From: an uncultured Lachnospiraceae bacterium
GTDB taxonomy: Bacteria; Bacillota; Clostridia; Lachnospirales; Lachnospiraceae
Assembly: GCA_949948735.1 (NCBI GenBank)
Contig: CATLGV010000006.1
Location: forward strand, 62,001-126,000
Direction: 5' to 3'
Length of the DNA stretch: 64,000 bases
In this document: positions 8,224-18,255 of the stretch, piece by piece
Layout: every line of letters starts with the position of its first letter
Position numbering within the stretch: the stretch's first letter is position 1
Notes under the pieces: generated by a model
The model's database searches: none
What the model saw: the letters and a program-made list of their open reading frames with translations, nothing else
What the model was told of the DNA's origin: nothing
Translations under genes and position numbers: made by a program

Positions 8224-9332
8224 TTCTGGAATTAAACTTACAATTCTTCGCGGCGGAGGGACAGGGCGGCGAGAAGACGGAAGAGGCAACCGCCAAGAAA
8301 AAGGAAGATACCCGTAAGGAAGGTAAGGTTCCCAAAAGTAAAGAGCTGTCAAACGCGGTGGAGTTGATTGCGCTTTTTTTGATACTGAAATTCTGGGTCG
8401 GGAATATGGGAGAGCGCTTCATAGGACTTTTCGGGATGGCATATGAGAAGCTGCCGGCGTACACGACCTACTGGAGCGGCCTGATTGTCCGGCAGGATTT
8501 TCACACGCTGATCAAGAATATTTATCTGGAGCTTATGATTGAGCTGCTCCCGTTTTTTGTGGTCGGTATTGCGATTGCGTTTATTGTGAATATGCTTCAA
8601 TTCCGCTTTAAGATTTCGACAAAGCCGCTGCAACCCAAGTTCAGCAAGCTGAATCCGCTTTCCGGATTCAAAAGAATGTTTTCGGCGGAAAAGCTGATGG
8701 AGCTTCTAAAGTCCATTGCGAAGGTGATTCTGATCAGCGCGATTGTTTACTCAACGGTAAAGGATGAGTGGCCGTATCTTTTCAGGTTTTATAATATGCC
8801 GCTCAATCAGGCGCTGGAGGTCATCGGGAGTATCGTCATCAATACCGGCCTTCGGATTTCCATGGTTTATCTCGTGATTGCCTTTGTGGATTTATTTTAC
8901 CAGCGGTACAAATTCAACAAGGACATCAAGATGACAAAGCAGGAGGTAAAGGACGAGTATAAAAACGCGGAAGGAGATCCGCAGATTAAAGGCAAAATCC
9001 GCAATAAAATGCGTGAGGCTTCGCAGCGGCGCATGATGCAGGACGTCCCCAGCGCAGACGTGGTCATCACCAATCCGACGCATTTTGCGGTGGCGGTGCG
9101 GTATAATCCGGAGGAGGCGCCGGCGCCCAAGGTGCTCGCCAAGGGCGCTGATTATCTGGCGCAGAAGATTAAGGAGCTGGCGAAGGAAAATCATGTTGAA
9201 ATCGTTGAAAATAAGCCGCTTGCCAGAATGCTTTATGCAAATGTAGAGGTCGGCGAGGAGGTGCCGCCGGAGCTGTATCAGGCTGTCGCGGAGGTTCTTG
9301 CGATGGTTTACAAAATGCAGGGCAGGATTTGA
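8220..9332 (+). CDS. flhB: Flagellar export switch protein FlhB
   Basis: FlhB controls substrate switching in the export apparatus. The 370-residue protein begins with a short hydrophobic strand and the EKTEEATAKKKEDTRKEGK block, followed by four membrane helices. The cytoplasmic autocleavage domain carries the conserved NPTH motif (VITNPTHFAVAVRY). The GTG at 8220 overlaps the fliR stop (GTGA) and has GGAGGG six bases upstream. The frame is open about 200 bases further upstream, but that extension is not FlhB-like and lies inside fliR. Confidence 0.96.
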   Translation: MILELNLQFFAAEGQGGEKTEEATAKKKEDTRKEGKVPKSKELSNAVELIALFLILKFWVGNMGERFIGLFGMAYEKLPAYTTYWSGLIVRQDFHTLIKNIYLELMIELLPFFVVGIAIAFIVNMLQFRFKISTKPLQPKFSKLNPLSGFKRMFSAEKLMELLKSIAKVILISAIVYSTVKDEWPYLFRFYNMPLNQALEVIGSIVINTGLRISMVYLVIAFVDLFYQRYKFNKDIKMTKQEVKDEYKNAEGDPQIKGKIRNKMREASQRRMMQDVPSADVVITNPTHFAVAVRYNPEEAPAPKVLAKGADYLAQKIKELAKENHVEIVENKPLARMLYANVEVGEEVPPELYQAVAEVLAMVYKMQGRI

Positions 9333-9508
9333 TAAGCGAAGAAGGCATGGTTGTCCGGCTGGGAAATGTTGCCGCATTCTTTTTGAAAAAAGTTGCGTTT
9401 GATTATGTACTTTTTGTATCAAATATGCGATAATTTATGTTAAAAGGAAAATGGGAATAGTTTGGGGGCATTTCGGAAAAGGCGCTCCTGAAGGGGGAAA
9501 CGAAAGAC
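9333..9508 (+). other. Gap between flhB and flhA; possible weak internal promoter
   Basis: This is one of the larger gaps in the operon (176 bases). It is AT-rich in the middle, with GATAAT at 9429-9434 as a possible -10 box but no convincing -35 at 16-18 nt. There is no terminator hairpin and no coding frame that continues a neighbour. An internal promoter is possible but not established. Confidence 0.3.
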
Positions 9509-11542
9509 ATGAAGAAAGCCGATATAGGTGTAGCTTTATATGTGCTGTCTGCCGTAGTCATGTTGATTGTACCAATCACGAGTACAATGCTGGATGTTCT
9601 GCTGGCGTTAAATATTTCGATTGCGTTTACCGTTCTTTTTACGGCGATGTTTGCAAAAGAAGTCCTGGATATGTCCTTTTACCCGACGATTTTGCTGTTT
9701 ACGACGCTCTTTAGAATTGCACTGAACGTATCATCCACGCGGCTTATTCTGACAACCGGTAATCCCGGAAACGTTGTTACGACCTTCGGACAGTTCGTAG
9801 GCGCAGGCGATTTGGTTGTCGGTGTTGTGATATTCGTCATCCTGTTGATCGTACAGTTTGTGGTTATCAACAAGGGTTCGGAGCGTGTCGCGGAGGTAAC
9901 GGCCCGGTTTACGCTGGATGCAATGCCCGGTAAACAGATGGCGATTGACGCGGACTTAAACACGGGTGCGATTGACGACGCGGAGGCGAAGCGGCGCAGG
10001 GAGAAGCTGCAGGAGGAATCGAGCTTTTTCGGTTCCATGGACGGTGCCGTGAAGTATGTAAAGGGAGACGCGGCGGCAGGTCTTATTATTACAGGTATTA
10101 ATATTGTCGGTGGTATTGTTACGGGTATGCTCAGGCAGGGAATGGATATCGGTGCGGCTGCGGACAAATATTTGATTCTTACGATCGGTGACGGTCTGGT
10201 AAGCCAGATTCCCTCGCTGCTGATCTCTTTGGCAACGGGTGTATTGGTAACCAAGGGCTCCAAGGAAGCGGATTTCGGTACCGTGCTTGTCAGCCAGCTT
10301 TTCGGTATGCCCAAGGTGCTTTATATGGTAGGCGCGGTGCTTGCGTTCCTGGGGATTGTGACGCCGCTCAATCCGTTGATTTTCGTTATTATGGGCGCGA
10401 TATTTATCGTCTGCGGGCGGATGATTGCCAATACAATTGAGGTCGCGCAGATTGAGGCTGAGACGGACAGCGTGGAGGAGAGCGCAGAGGAGATTCGCAA
10501 GCCGGAGAATGTCAATTCTCTGCTTCAGGTTGACCCGATAGAGCTGGAGTTTGGCTATGGTATTATTCCGCTTGCGGATGTCAATCAGGGCGGCGACCTG
10601 CTTGACCGTGTCGTTATGATTCGGCGGCAGATTGCGTTGGAGCTTGGTACGGTGGTCCCGATTATACGACTGCGGGATAACATCCAGCTGAATCCGAATC
10701 AGTACATTATCAAGATAAAGGGAATACAGGTGAGCGAGGGCGAGATTTTGTTTGACCATTATATGGCGATGAATCCCGGCTTTGTCGAGGAGGAGATCTC
10801 CGGTATTCCGACCTTTGAGCCGTCCTTCCATCTTCCTGCGATTTGGATCACGGAGGGGCAGCGCGAGCGTGCGGAGAGCGTGGGCTATACGGTTGTTGAC
10901 CCGCCGTCTATTATTGCGACGCATTTGACGGAGATTATACGGCAGTATCTTGCGGATCTGCTCACAAGGCAGGATATCCAGAACCTTGTCAACAATGTAC
11001 GGGAGACGAACCCTTCGCTTGTGGAGGAGCTTGTGCCCAAGCTTTTAGGACTCGGAGATGTTCAGAAGGTATTGCAGAACCTGCTTAAAGAGGGTATTTC
11101 CGTCCGGGATCTGGTTACCATATTTGAGACGCTGGCGGATCACGCGCCGACGACGCGCGATACGGATATTCTGACGGAATATGTGCGGCAGAGCCTGAAG
11201 CGTGCGATTTCAAACAAGTATTTTCCGCTGAACGAGACGACAAGCGTTGTGACGCTGGATCCCGCGCTGGAGCAGGAGATTATGGGCAGCGTGAAGCAGA
11301 CGGAGCAGGGCGCTTATCTGACGCTGGATCCGGACAAGACAAAGTCTATCATGGCTTCGGTGGAGACCGAAGTAGGTAAGCTTGAGAAGCTGGGCAAAAA
11401 TCCTATTATCATTACCTCTCCGATTGTCAGGATGTACTTTAAGCGCCTTACGGAGGATTATTATAAGGATTTGGTGGTTGTTTCGTACAATGAGATAGAC
11501 TCTAACGTTGAATTACAATCGGTAGGAATGGTGACAGCATGA
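9509..11542 (+). CDS. flhA: Flagellar export protein FlhA
   Basis: FlhA is the large subunit of the export gate, which uses proton-motive force and docks substrates and chaperones. The 677-residue protein has about eight membrane helices in the first 310 residues. The FHIPEP-family loop is present with ARFTLDAMPGKQMAIDADL and DGAVKYVKGDAAAGLII. The remainder is the four-part cytoplasmic domain (ELEFGYGIIPLAD, FEPSFHLPAIWI). The ATG at 9509 follows AAGGGGGAAA. The end overlaps the flhF ATG by four bases. Confidence 0.97.
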   Translation: MKKADIGVALYVLSAVVMLIVPITSTMLDVLLALNISIAFTVLFTAMFAKEVLDMSFYPTILLFTTLFRIALNVSSTRLILTTGNPGNVVTTFGQFVGAGDLVVGVVIFVILLIVQFVVINKGSERVAEVTARFTLDAMPGKQMAIDADLNTGAIDDAEAKRRREKLQEESSFFGSMDGAVKYVKGDAAAGLIITGINIVGGIVTGMLRQGMDIGAAADKYLILTIGDGLVSQIPSLLISLATGVLVTKGSKEADFGTVLVSQLFGMPKVLYMVGAVLAFLGIVTPLNPLIFVIMGAIFIVCGRMIANTIEVAQIEAETDSVEESAEEIRKPENVNSLLQVDPIELEFGYGIIPLADVNQGGDLLDRVVMIRRQIALELGTVVPIIRLRDNIQLNPNQYIIKIKGIQVSEGEILFDHYMAMNPGFVEEEISGIPTFEPSFHLPAIWITEGQRERAESVGYTVVDPPSIIATHLTEIIRQYLADLLTRQDIQNLVNNVRETNPSLVEELVPKLLGLGDVQKVLQNLLKEGISVRDLVTIFETLADHAPTTRDTDILTEYVRQSLKRAISNKYFPLNETTSVVTLDPALEQEIMGSVKQTEQGAYLTLDPDKTKSIMASVETEVGKLEKLGKNPIIITSPIVRMYFKRLTEDYYKDLVVVSYNEIDSNVELQSVGMVTA

Positions 11543-12774
11543 TAATTAAGAAGTTTCAGGGTAAGACAAAGGAAGAGGCGCTGGAGAGCGCACGCAAGGA
11601 GCTTGGAGACGGGATTGTCGAGATGAACGTCAAGACCGTAAAAGCCAAGGGAGTTTTAGGCGTTTTCAAGGGGACGAAGATAGAGGTCACCGTAGCCAAG
11701 GAAGAGGAAAACGAGCGGTACGGAATTGCTCCGGGCAAAGAAGAGAAAAAGGAAGTAAAGCCGGCAGTGCAAAAGCCTGCGGAAAAACCGGCGGCAGAGC
11801 GGGAGCCGGACAAGGACGGCGACGGGCTTGAGGAGAAGCTGGATACCCTTCAGAACCTGATTGAGAAGCAGATTTCCCAGCAGCAGACGGTGCGCCAGCA
11901 GGAGACGCCCCCTGCCGCGGAGGAAAGCGGTAAGACGGAGGAGCCTGAGAAAAAGGAAGAGAGCAAGGAGAACAAGGCGCGCGTCAATTTCCTCAGGCTT
12001 TTATACAATAAGATGATTGACAACGAGATTAACGAGAAGTACGCCAATGAGATTATTGACGAGATAGATCGCAACTGCAAGCCGGACGTAACGCTGGATT
12101 ACATGCTGTCCGAGATCTACCAGCGGATGATTTTAAAGCTGGGGAAGCCGTATGTGATGCGGGAGGCAGAGCGTGGCCCCAAGGTAGTATTCTTCGTAGG
12201 ACCTACAGGCGTAGGAAAAACAACGACGATTGCAAAGATTGCCTCGTCTTTCCGGGTAGAGCGCAAGAAGAAGGTGGCGCTGCTGACGGCGGACACCTAT
12301 CGGATTGCCGCCGCGGAGCAGCTTCGTACCTACGCGAATATTCTCGAGGTGCCCTTCCGGGTGGTATACACGGAGAAGGAGATTTTGAGTACGATAGAGG
12401 AGTTCCGGGAGTACGATTATATTTTAGTAGATACGACAGGCCATTCACCGAATAACGAGGCGCAGTGCGAGAACATGAGCGATTTGATCAACTCTGTCGA
12501 CGCGGTAGCCCAAAAGGAGGTATTTCTTGTGCTGTCGGCCTCTACAAAGTACAGGGATTTGATGAAAACTGCTGATATATATAAGGAGATCGCGGAGTAT
12601 AAGCTGATATTTACAAAGCTGGATGAGACCGCTACCATGGGGAATATCTATAATCTGAGAATATACACAGGCGCAGCGCTTTCTTATGTGACCTGCGGGC
12701 AGAGTGTTCCCGATGATATTGAGTATTTCAATCCGCAGTCCACAGTGAAGCAGTTACTCGGCGGCAGACGTTAA
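11539..12774 (+). CDS. flhF: Flagellar SRP-like GTPase FlhF
   Basis: FlhF is a GTPase of the SRP family that sets flagellar position and number. The 411-residue protein has a basic N-terminal domain, a low-complexity Glu/Lys/Pro linker at about 60-150, and then the NG domain. The NG domain shows G1 (VGPTGVGKTTTIAKIAS), TADTYRIAAAEQLRTYA, G3 (VDTTGHS) and G4 (TKLDE). ATGA overlap with flhA implies coupling. It is followed by its regulator flhG. Confidence 0.96.
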   Translation: MIIKKFQGKTKEEALESARKELGDGIVEMNVKTVKAKGVLGVFKGTKIEVTVAKEEENERYGIAPGKEEKKEVKPAVQKPAEKPAAEREPDKDGDGLEEKLDTLQNLIEKQISQQQTVRQQETPPAAEESGKTEEPEKKEESKENKARVNFLRLLYNKMIDNEINEKYANEIIDEIDRNCKPDVTLDYMLSEIYQRMILKLGKPYVMREAERGPKVVFFVGPTGVGKTTTIAKIASSFRVERKKKVALLTADTYRIAAAEQLRTYANILEVPFRVVYTEKEILSTIEEFREYDYILVDTTGHSPNNEAQCENMSDLINSVDAVAQKEVFLVLSASTKYRDLMKTADIYKEIAEYKLIFTKLDETATMGNIYNLRIYTGAALSYVTCGQSVPDDIEYFNPQSTVKQLLGGRR

Positions 12775-12789
12775 GCAGGAGGACAAGCT

Positions 12790-13677
12790 ATGGATCAAGC
12801 AGAACAACTGAGAAATGTCATAAAAATGCATCCTGCGCCCAAACCGTCTGCGAGAGTGATCACCGTGACAAGCGGAAAGGGCGGTGTAGGCAAGTCCAAT
12901 ACCTCGATCAATTTAGCGTGTCAGTTTAAGAAAATGGGGCAGAAGGTGATTATTCTGGATGCCGATTTCGGCCTGGCGAATATTGAGATTATGTTTGGGA
13001 CGGTGCCGAAGCACAATTTTTGTGATTTGATTTACCAGGGAAAAAGCATTACGGATATTATTACATGGGGGCCTATGGATATCGGCTTTATATCGGGCGG
13101 ATCCGGGATTGCCGGGCTTTCCAATCTTGGCAGCGATTATCTGAACTACATTATACAAAACCTTACAAAGCTGGATACGATGGCGGATATTATTATCATT
13201 GATACGGGCGCGGGAATATCGGACGCGGTGCTCGAGTTTCTGGTGGCAAGCGGGGAGATTCTGGTCGTGGCAACGCCGGAGCCGACTTCCATCACGGATT
13301 CGTATTCCCTGCTCAAGGCGCTGATGCGCCATCCGAGATTTCAGGCGGAGGAGTCGCGGATACAGGTTATTGCCAATAAAGTATCAGGGGAGACGGACGG
13401 CGAGGCGATGTATAATAAGCTCAATGCCGTAGTAAACCAGTATTTGAGCCTTCCTTTGTCTTATCTGGGGGCGATTCCGCAGGACAGGCGTCTGGAGGAG
13501 GCAGTGATGCAGCAGATGCCGGTAAGCATACAGTGCCCGAATGCAAAATCAGCGGTTGCATTCGAAAAAATGGCATATATACTAATGGATAGGGAATATG
13601 ATAAAGCGTTGGTAAAACGTGGGATAGCGGCGTTCTTTTCCCATATTATATCCGGTAACAAAAAAATAGGTTCGTAA
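12790..13677 (+). CDS. flhG: MinD-like ATPase FlhG (YlxH)
   Basis: FlhG is a membrane-associated ParA/MinD ATPase that works with FlhF to control flagellar number and C-ring assembly. The protein has 295 residues. The deviant Walker A is SGKGGVGKSNTSINLA with both lysines, Walker A' is ILDADFGLANIEIMFG, and Walker B is IIIDTGAGIS. The C-terminal amphipathic tail expected for membrane binding is present as a basic/hydrophobic segment (KRGIAAFFSHII). The N-terminus (DQAEQLRNVI) resembles the DQAxxLR peptide that activates FlhF. Confidence 0.96.
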   Translation: MDQAEQLRNVIKMHPAPKPSARVITVTSGKGGVGKSNTSINLACQFKKMGQKVIILDADFGLANIEIMFGTVPKHNFCDLIYQGKSITDIITWGPMDIGFISGGSGIAGLSNLGSDYLNYIIQNLTKLDTMADIIIIDTGAGISDAVLEFLVASGEILVVATPEPTSITDSYSLLKALMRHPRFQAEESRIQVIANKVSGETDGEAMYNKLNAVVNQYLSLPLSYLGAIPQDRRLEEAVMQQMPVSIQCPNAKSAVAFEKMAYILMDREYDKALVKRGIAAFFSHIISGNKKIGS

Positions 13678-13695
13678 GTATAGCTGGAGGAAACA

Positions 13696-14433
13696 ATGAT
13701 AGAGAAATTTATTTCGCCGGGTGACAAGCTTGAGATGAGATCTACAGTGGAGGTTCTGCTTCCGGACGGTACCGAGGGAATAAAACTTTATAAAACAAAG
13801 ATATATGATATATGCGAGGACGGGAGACTGGAGATTGTCATGCCGATGGAACAGACGCGGCTGGTACTGCTTCCGGTGGACGGCATTTACGACGTATGCT
13901 TTTTTTCACACGGCGGCATGTATAAGGCGGACGTGCGGATTGTTGACCGGCAGAAGATTAACGGCATATACATACTTGTAGCGGAGATGATCACCAATCT
14001 CCGCAAGCACCAGCGGAGAGAATACTACCGCTTTAACTGCATTATCGGGATGTGGACGCGTCAGATGACGCCTCAGGAGACGTTTTCCCTCATGGAGCAC
14101 GGCATCATCGGCGAGCTGACGGACGGCGCGCTCTCGAGAGGGGTGATCGTCGATATCAGCGGCGGCGGACTGCGGTTTGTTTCGAGAGAGCTTTTTCAAC
14201 AGGACAGTCTGCTGTTTGCAAACTTTAAGCTGACAATAGCGGAGGAGACAAAAGAATTTACATTGGCGGCGAAGGTGATTTATTCAAAAGAAATCGAGAA
14301 CCGCGAGAGCGAATATGAAAACCGCCTGAAATTTGTTTATATCAAGGATTCGGAACGAGAGGACATTATCAAGTATATTTTTGAAGAAGAGCGCAGATGC
14401 AGAAAAAATAGTAGAGGAATGGTAGAGGAATGA
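13696..14433 (+). CDS. YcgR-like PilZ domain c-di-GMP receptor
   Basis: The 245-residue protein has an N-terminal YcgR-type beta domain (residues 1-95). A PilZ domain follows, with the c-di-GMP-binding arginines in RKHQRREYYRF and the second motif DISGGGLRF. Such proteins slow or stop the motor when c-di-GMP is high by binding stator or switch proteins. Placement between flhG and cheB supports a motility role (inference; B. subtilis YpfA/MotI is a related example). The last codons contain a tandem 11-bp duplication that also carries the cheB start. Confidence 0.9.
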   Translation: MIEKFISPGDKLEMRSTVEVLLPDGTEGIKLYKTKIYDICEDGRLEIVMPMEQTRLVLLPVDGIYDVCFFSHGGMYKADVRIVDRQKINGIYILVAEMITNLRKHQRREYYRFNCIIGMWTRQMTPQETFSLMEHGIIGELTDGALSRGVIVDISGGGLRFVSRELFQQDSLLFANFKLTIAEETKEFTLAAKVIYSKEIENRESEYENRLKFVYIKDSEREDIIKYIFEEERRCRKNSRGMVEE

Positions 14434-15539
14434 TAACAGGCCCGGAAAACAGTGCAAATAAGAAAAAAATATTAGTGGTTGATGACTCTGCACTTATGAG
14501 AAGAGTTATGTGTGATATAATCAACTCAGATGAGCGATTTCAAGTAGTAGAGCAAGCCTTTGACGGGGAAGCTGCTTATCTGCTTCTGAAGAAAAATCAG
14601 TATGACGGCGTTGTGCTGGACATTAATATGCCCAAAATGGACGGAATACAGCTTCTGCGTGTCCTTCAAAAGGATAAGATACGCGTCCGCGTTATGGTGG
14701 CAAGCACAGACTCGAAGGAGGGCGCATCCGTCACGATTGAGGCACTTGACCTGGGCGCGATTGACTTTATCGAGAAGCCGGTAAACATCGGTTATCTGAA
14801 GGGCAGCGAGTTCAGGAAGAAGTTTCAGGATACGCTGTATGCGGTAGTGACAAGCCGCCAGACGAATATTTCTACTGCGGCTGCCGTGCGTCCGAAGGCG
14901 CCTCAGATGAGTACGCAGGAGCTTGTCAGCATTGTCCGCAAGAGCAAGCCCGTGGTAGGCGGACAGAAGCTGGTTGCGATTGCCTGCTCGACAGGAGGGC
15001 CAAGAGCGCTGCAGAGCGTAGTGCCGAAGCTTCCGGCGGAGCTTGCCGCACCGGTTCTGATTGTTCAGCATATGCCCAAGGGCTTTACACAGTCTCTTGC
15101 GGAGCGGCTCAATTCCATGAGCAAGGTGAAGGTTAAGGAAGCGGCGGAGGGCGATGTCCTGGAGAATGGTACCGTATATATCTCCATGGGCGGCATGCAC
15201 ATGAAGGTGGCTGTAAAAAACGGGAAGCATGTGATTACATATACGGATGAACCGCCCAGAGAAGGCGTGAAGCCGTGTGCGAATTATATGTACGAATCCC
15301 TGATGAACAGCACATATTCTCAGATTGTGTGCGTTGTCCTGACCGGTATGGGCGCAGACGGCAGCAAAGGAATCGTGAATTTGGAAACTGCAAAAAAAAT
15401 ACACGTCATAGCACAGGATGAAGCATCCTCGACGGTTTACGGGATGCCCAAGAGCGCAAAGGCTACCGGATTGGTGAATCAGGTGGTGGCACTGGATGAT
15501 GTGGCCCAAGAAATATTAATGAATGTGGGGGTTAAGTAG
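14430..15539 (+). CDS. cheB: Chemotaxis protein-glutamate methylesterase CheB
   Basis: CheB removes methyl groups from chemoreceptors and deamidates glutamines. The 369-residue protein has a receiver domain with phospho-acceptor Asp64 (VVLDINMPKMDGI), a linker, then the esterase domain. Its Ser-His-Asp triad is seen in ACSTGGPRAL (Ser187), VQHMPKGFT and MGADGSKGI. Its start overlaps the PilZ gene (ATGA). No cheR methyltransferase is in this operon, so its partner must be encoded elsewhere. Confidence 0.97.
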   Translation: MITGPENSANKKKILVVDDSALMRRVMCDIINSDERFQVVEQAFDGEAAYLLLKKNQYDGVVLDINMPKMDGIQLLRVLQKDKIRVRVMVASTDSKEGASVTIEALDLGAIDFIEKPVNIGYLKGSEFRKKFQDTLYAVVTSRQTNISTAAAVRPKAPQMSTQELVSIVRKSKPVVGGQKLVAIACSTGGPRALQSVVPKLPAELAAPVLIVQHMPKGFTQSLAERLNSMSKVKVKEAAEGDVLENGTVYISMGGMHMKVAVKNGKHVITYTDEPPREGVKPCANYMYESLMNSTYSQIVCVVLTGMGADGSKGIVNLETAKKIHVIAQDEASSTVYGMPKSAKATGLVNQVVALDDVAQEILMNVGVK

Positions 15540-15540
15540 C

Positions 15541-17673
15541 ATGGATACAAGTCAATATCTTGAGATTTTCCTTGATGAAACAAAGGAACATTTACAGAAC
15601 CTGAATACCCAGATTATGGATTTGGAGCAAAGCCCGGAGAATATGGATACCATCAACGAGATATTCCGGGCGGCGCATTCCCTGAAAGGTATGGCCGGTA
15701 CAATGGGTTATAAGAGGATGCAGGCGCTTACCCATGACATGGAGAATGTATTTTCCGAGGTCCGCAACGGCACGTTCAAGGTGCAGCCCGATATGATAGA
15801 CGTGCTGTTCAAATGCCTGGATGCGCTGGAGGAGTATCTGGAGAATATCCAGCAGACGACAGAGGAAGGCACGAATGACAACGAAGAGTTAATCAGGATT
15901 CTGAATGATATTTTAAAGAACGGCGGGACCATTGGCGGCGGCGCGGCTGCGCCGGCCGTGGAAAAGCCGGCGCAGAAGGCGCCTGAGCAGGAGAAGCCCG
16001 CGGATACCGGCGAAGGGAAAACACAGCGGTGGCGGGAGATTAAGATTACCGATACGGAGCGCACGCTGATTGACAAAGCGCACAGCGACAATCTTAAGGT
16101 ATACGGCGTGACCGTTTACGTGGAGGAGGCCTGCGTATTAAAGGCGGCAAGGGCATTTCTGGTATTTAAGGCGCTGGAGAGGCTCGGAGAGATTATTGTA
16201 TCCGAGCCGCCCGCACAGGACATAGAGGATGAGAAATTTGACCTTACCTTCAGCCTGATATTTATTTCCGGATGTGCGAAGGAAGAGGTGGTTTCGGCGA
16301 TTAAGAGCGTATCTGAGATTGAGGAGGCGCTCTGTGAGGAGTACGAGACGCCGCAGGCAGCGCCTCAGGAGAAGAGCGAGCCGGCTGTTCAGACACAGCC
16401 TGCTGTGGCGCAGGAGCCTGCTGCGCCCGCACCGAGCGCACCGACGACGACGGCGCCCGCGACAAGCGCGCCGGCGGCAGCGAAGCCTGCAAACAAGCCT
16501 GCCAATAAGCCGGTGGTCAACCGGACGGTACGTGTGGACATCGAGAAGCTTGACAATCTGATGAATCTGGTCAGCGAGCTGATTATCGCCAAGAATTCTC
16601 TGGTTGCGGCGACTGCAAATGAGGGCAGCAAGGGAGATCTCGGCGCGGTAAACGAGCATATCGAGTATCTTGAGAGCGTGACCACCAATCTGCACGAGTC
16701 GGTTATGAAGGTGCGAATGGTGCCGATTGAGAGCGTTGTGGCGAAGTTCCCGCGTATGATCAGAGATTTGTCCAAGAAGCTGGACAAGAAGATGGAATTA
16801 TACATGACCGGTGAGGATACCGAGCTTGACCGGACCGTGGTGGACGAGATCGGGGACCCGCTGATGCATATGCTGAGAAATTCCGCGGATCATGGCCTGG
16901 AGCCGAACGACGTCAGAGTGGCAAACGGCAAGCCGGAGGTCGGTTCCATTTTCCTGGATGCGTATCAGGACGGCAACAACGTAGTGATTGAGGTACGGGA
17001 CGACGGCGGCGGAATCAATATCGAAGCCGTTAAGAATAAGGCGATAGAGCGCGGTACGATCACACCGGAGCAGGCGGAGGGCATGACGGATAAGGAAATC
17101 ATTGATTTACTGTTCCTGCCGAGCTTTTCCACCGCGAAGAAGGTGTCCGACGTATCGGGGCGCGGCGTGGGGCTTGATGTGGTAAAGTCCAAGATCGAGT
17201 CGCTCAGCGGTGAAGTAGAGGTAAAGAATAAGTTTGGCGAGGGTTCCTCCTGGATTATCCGTCTGCCGCTGACGCTTGCCATTATTCAGGCGCTGATGGT
17301 GGTTATCGGAGACGAGAAGTTTGCGATTGCATTAGGCTCTATCCAGACGATTGAGGATGTGGCGCCGGAGGATATCAAGCTGGTGCAGGCAAAAGAGGTT
17401 ATGCATATCCGTGGTACGGTTATTCCGATTATCAGGCTGAACAAGGTGCTTGACATTCCGCCCAGAGAGGATGAGAATAAAAACCTTACGGTTATTATTG
17501 TCAAGAAGGGTGACAAGCAGGCAGGCTTGGTAGTCGATGAGCTTATCGGACAGCAGGAGGTTGTTATTAAGTCCATGGGCAAATATATCAAGGTACCCAA
17601 GATTATCAGCGGAGCTACTATTTTAGGAAACGGTGATATCGCACTTATTTTGGATGCCAACGCATTGATATAA
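15541..17673 (+). CDS. cheA: Chemotaxis histidine kinase CheA
   Basis: CheA is the central kinase of chemotaxis; it phosphorylates CheY and CheB. The 710-residue protein has P1 with phospho-His46 (RAAHSLKGMAG) and a P2 docking domain at about 165-260 set between Pro/Ala-rich linkers. P3 dimerisation follows (NLVSELIIAKNSL). The P4 ATPase carries N, G1 and G2 boxes (MLRNSADHGLE, DDGGGI, GRGVGLDVV), and P5 is CheW-like. The ATG at 15541 has GGGGGTT eight bases before it. An in-frame ATG at 15523 lacks a site and lies in cheB. Confidence 0.97.
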   Translation: MDTSQYLEIFLDETKEHLQNLNTQIMDLEQSPENMDTINEIFRAAHSLKGMAGTMGYKRMQALTHDMENVFSEVRNGTFKVQPDMIDVLFKCLDALEEYLENIQQTTEEGTNDNEELIRILNDILKNGGTIGGGAAAPAVEKPAQKAPEQEKPADTGEGKTQRWREIKITDTERTLIDKAHSDNLKVYGVTVYVEEACVLKAARAFLVFKALERLGEIIVSEPPAQDIEDEKFDLTFSLIFISGCAKEEVVSAIKSVSEIEEALCEEYETPQAAPQEKSEPAVQTQPAVAQEPAAPAPSAPTTTAPATSAPAAAKPANKPANKPVVNRTVRVDIEKLDNLMNLVSELIIAKNSLVAATANEGSKGDLGAVNEHIEYLESVTTNLHESVMKVRMVPIESVVAKFPRMIRDLSKKLDKKMELYMTGEDTELDRTVVDEIGDPLMHMLRNSADHGLEPNDVRVANGKPEVGSIFLDAYQDGNNVVIEVRDDGGGINIEAVKNKAIERGTITPEQAEGMTDKEIIDLLFLPSFSTAKKVSDVSGRGVGLDVVKSKIESLSGEVEVKNKFGEGSSWIIRLPLTLAIIQALMVVIGDEKFAIALGSIQTIEDVAPEDIKLVQAKEVMHIRGTVIPIIRLNKVLDIPPREDENKNLTVIIVKKGDKQAGLVVDELIGQQEVVIKSMGKYIKVPKIISGATILGNGDIALILDANALI

Positions 17674-17713
17674 TCTGAATAATCTGATTGATACGGAAAG
17701 GCAGGTATAGAGC

Positions 17714-18211
17714 ATGGATGAAGTAAAAGTAATGGACGAGCAGAAGCGCAACGAAAGTCTGAATCGTCCGGTAGAGCGCGAGACAACTCAGTATATCGTC
17801 ACCAGACTGGGAGAAGAACAGTACGGGATTGATATTAAATACATTTCCAATATCGGAAGAATGCAGAAGATAACCAGGGTGCCGAAGGTTTCCGAATACA
17901 TAAAGGGTGTGATTAATCTTCGCGGCGAGGTTATTCCGACAATCAGCCTCAGGCTGAAGATGGGGCTTGCCGAGGATGAGATCACGAAGAAGACCCGGAT
18001 TATTATTCTGAAGCTGGAACAGCATGAGTCCATCGGCGTGCTGGTTGACGAGGTAAGGGAGGTTGTTACCCTTGACGAGGAGCACATTGAGCGCGTTTCC
18101 TATGATAAGGACGATAAAGTGCGTTTCCTAAGCGGTGTCGGTAAGGTTGACAATAAGCTGATTTCCTTATTGGACATTACTTCGGTTCTTGCGGATGTTG
18201 TGGAAACATAA
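17714..18211 (+). CDS. cheW: Chemotaxis coupling protein CheW
   Basis: CheW links chemoreceptors to CheA. The single CheW domain of 165 residues carries the family blocks YGIDIKYISNIGR, VPKVSEYIKGVINLRGEVIP and IGVLVDEVREVV. A polar N-terminal tail of about 25 residues precedes it. It follows cheA after 40 bases and precedes cheC, as in other Firmicutes. Confidence 0.96.
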   Translation: MDEVKVMDEQKRNESLNRPVERETTQYIVTRLGEEQYGIDIKYISNIGRMQKITRVPKVSEYIKGVINLRGEVIPTISLRLKMGLAEDEITKKTRIIILKLEQHESIGVLVDEVREVVTLDEEHIERVSYDKDDKVRFLSGVGKVDNKLISLLDITSVLADVVET

Positions 18212-18255
18212 GGTAATGATAGGCGAATTTTAAGAAGAAAGGCTTTGGTTTAAGC

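Noticed and set aside
16274..16561. Arg-rich open frames inside cheA and other genes
   Set aside because: These are out-of-frame readings of Ala/Pro-rich linkers; no ribosome sites or family features.
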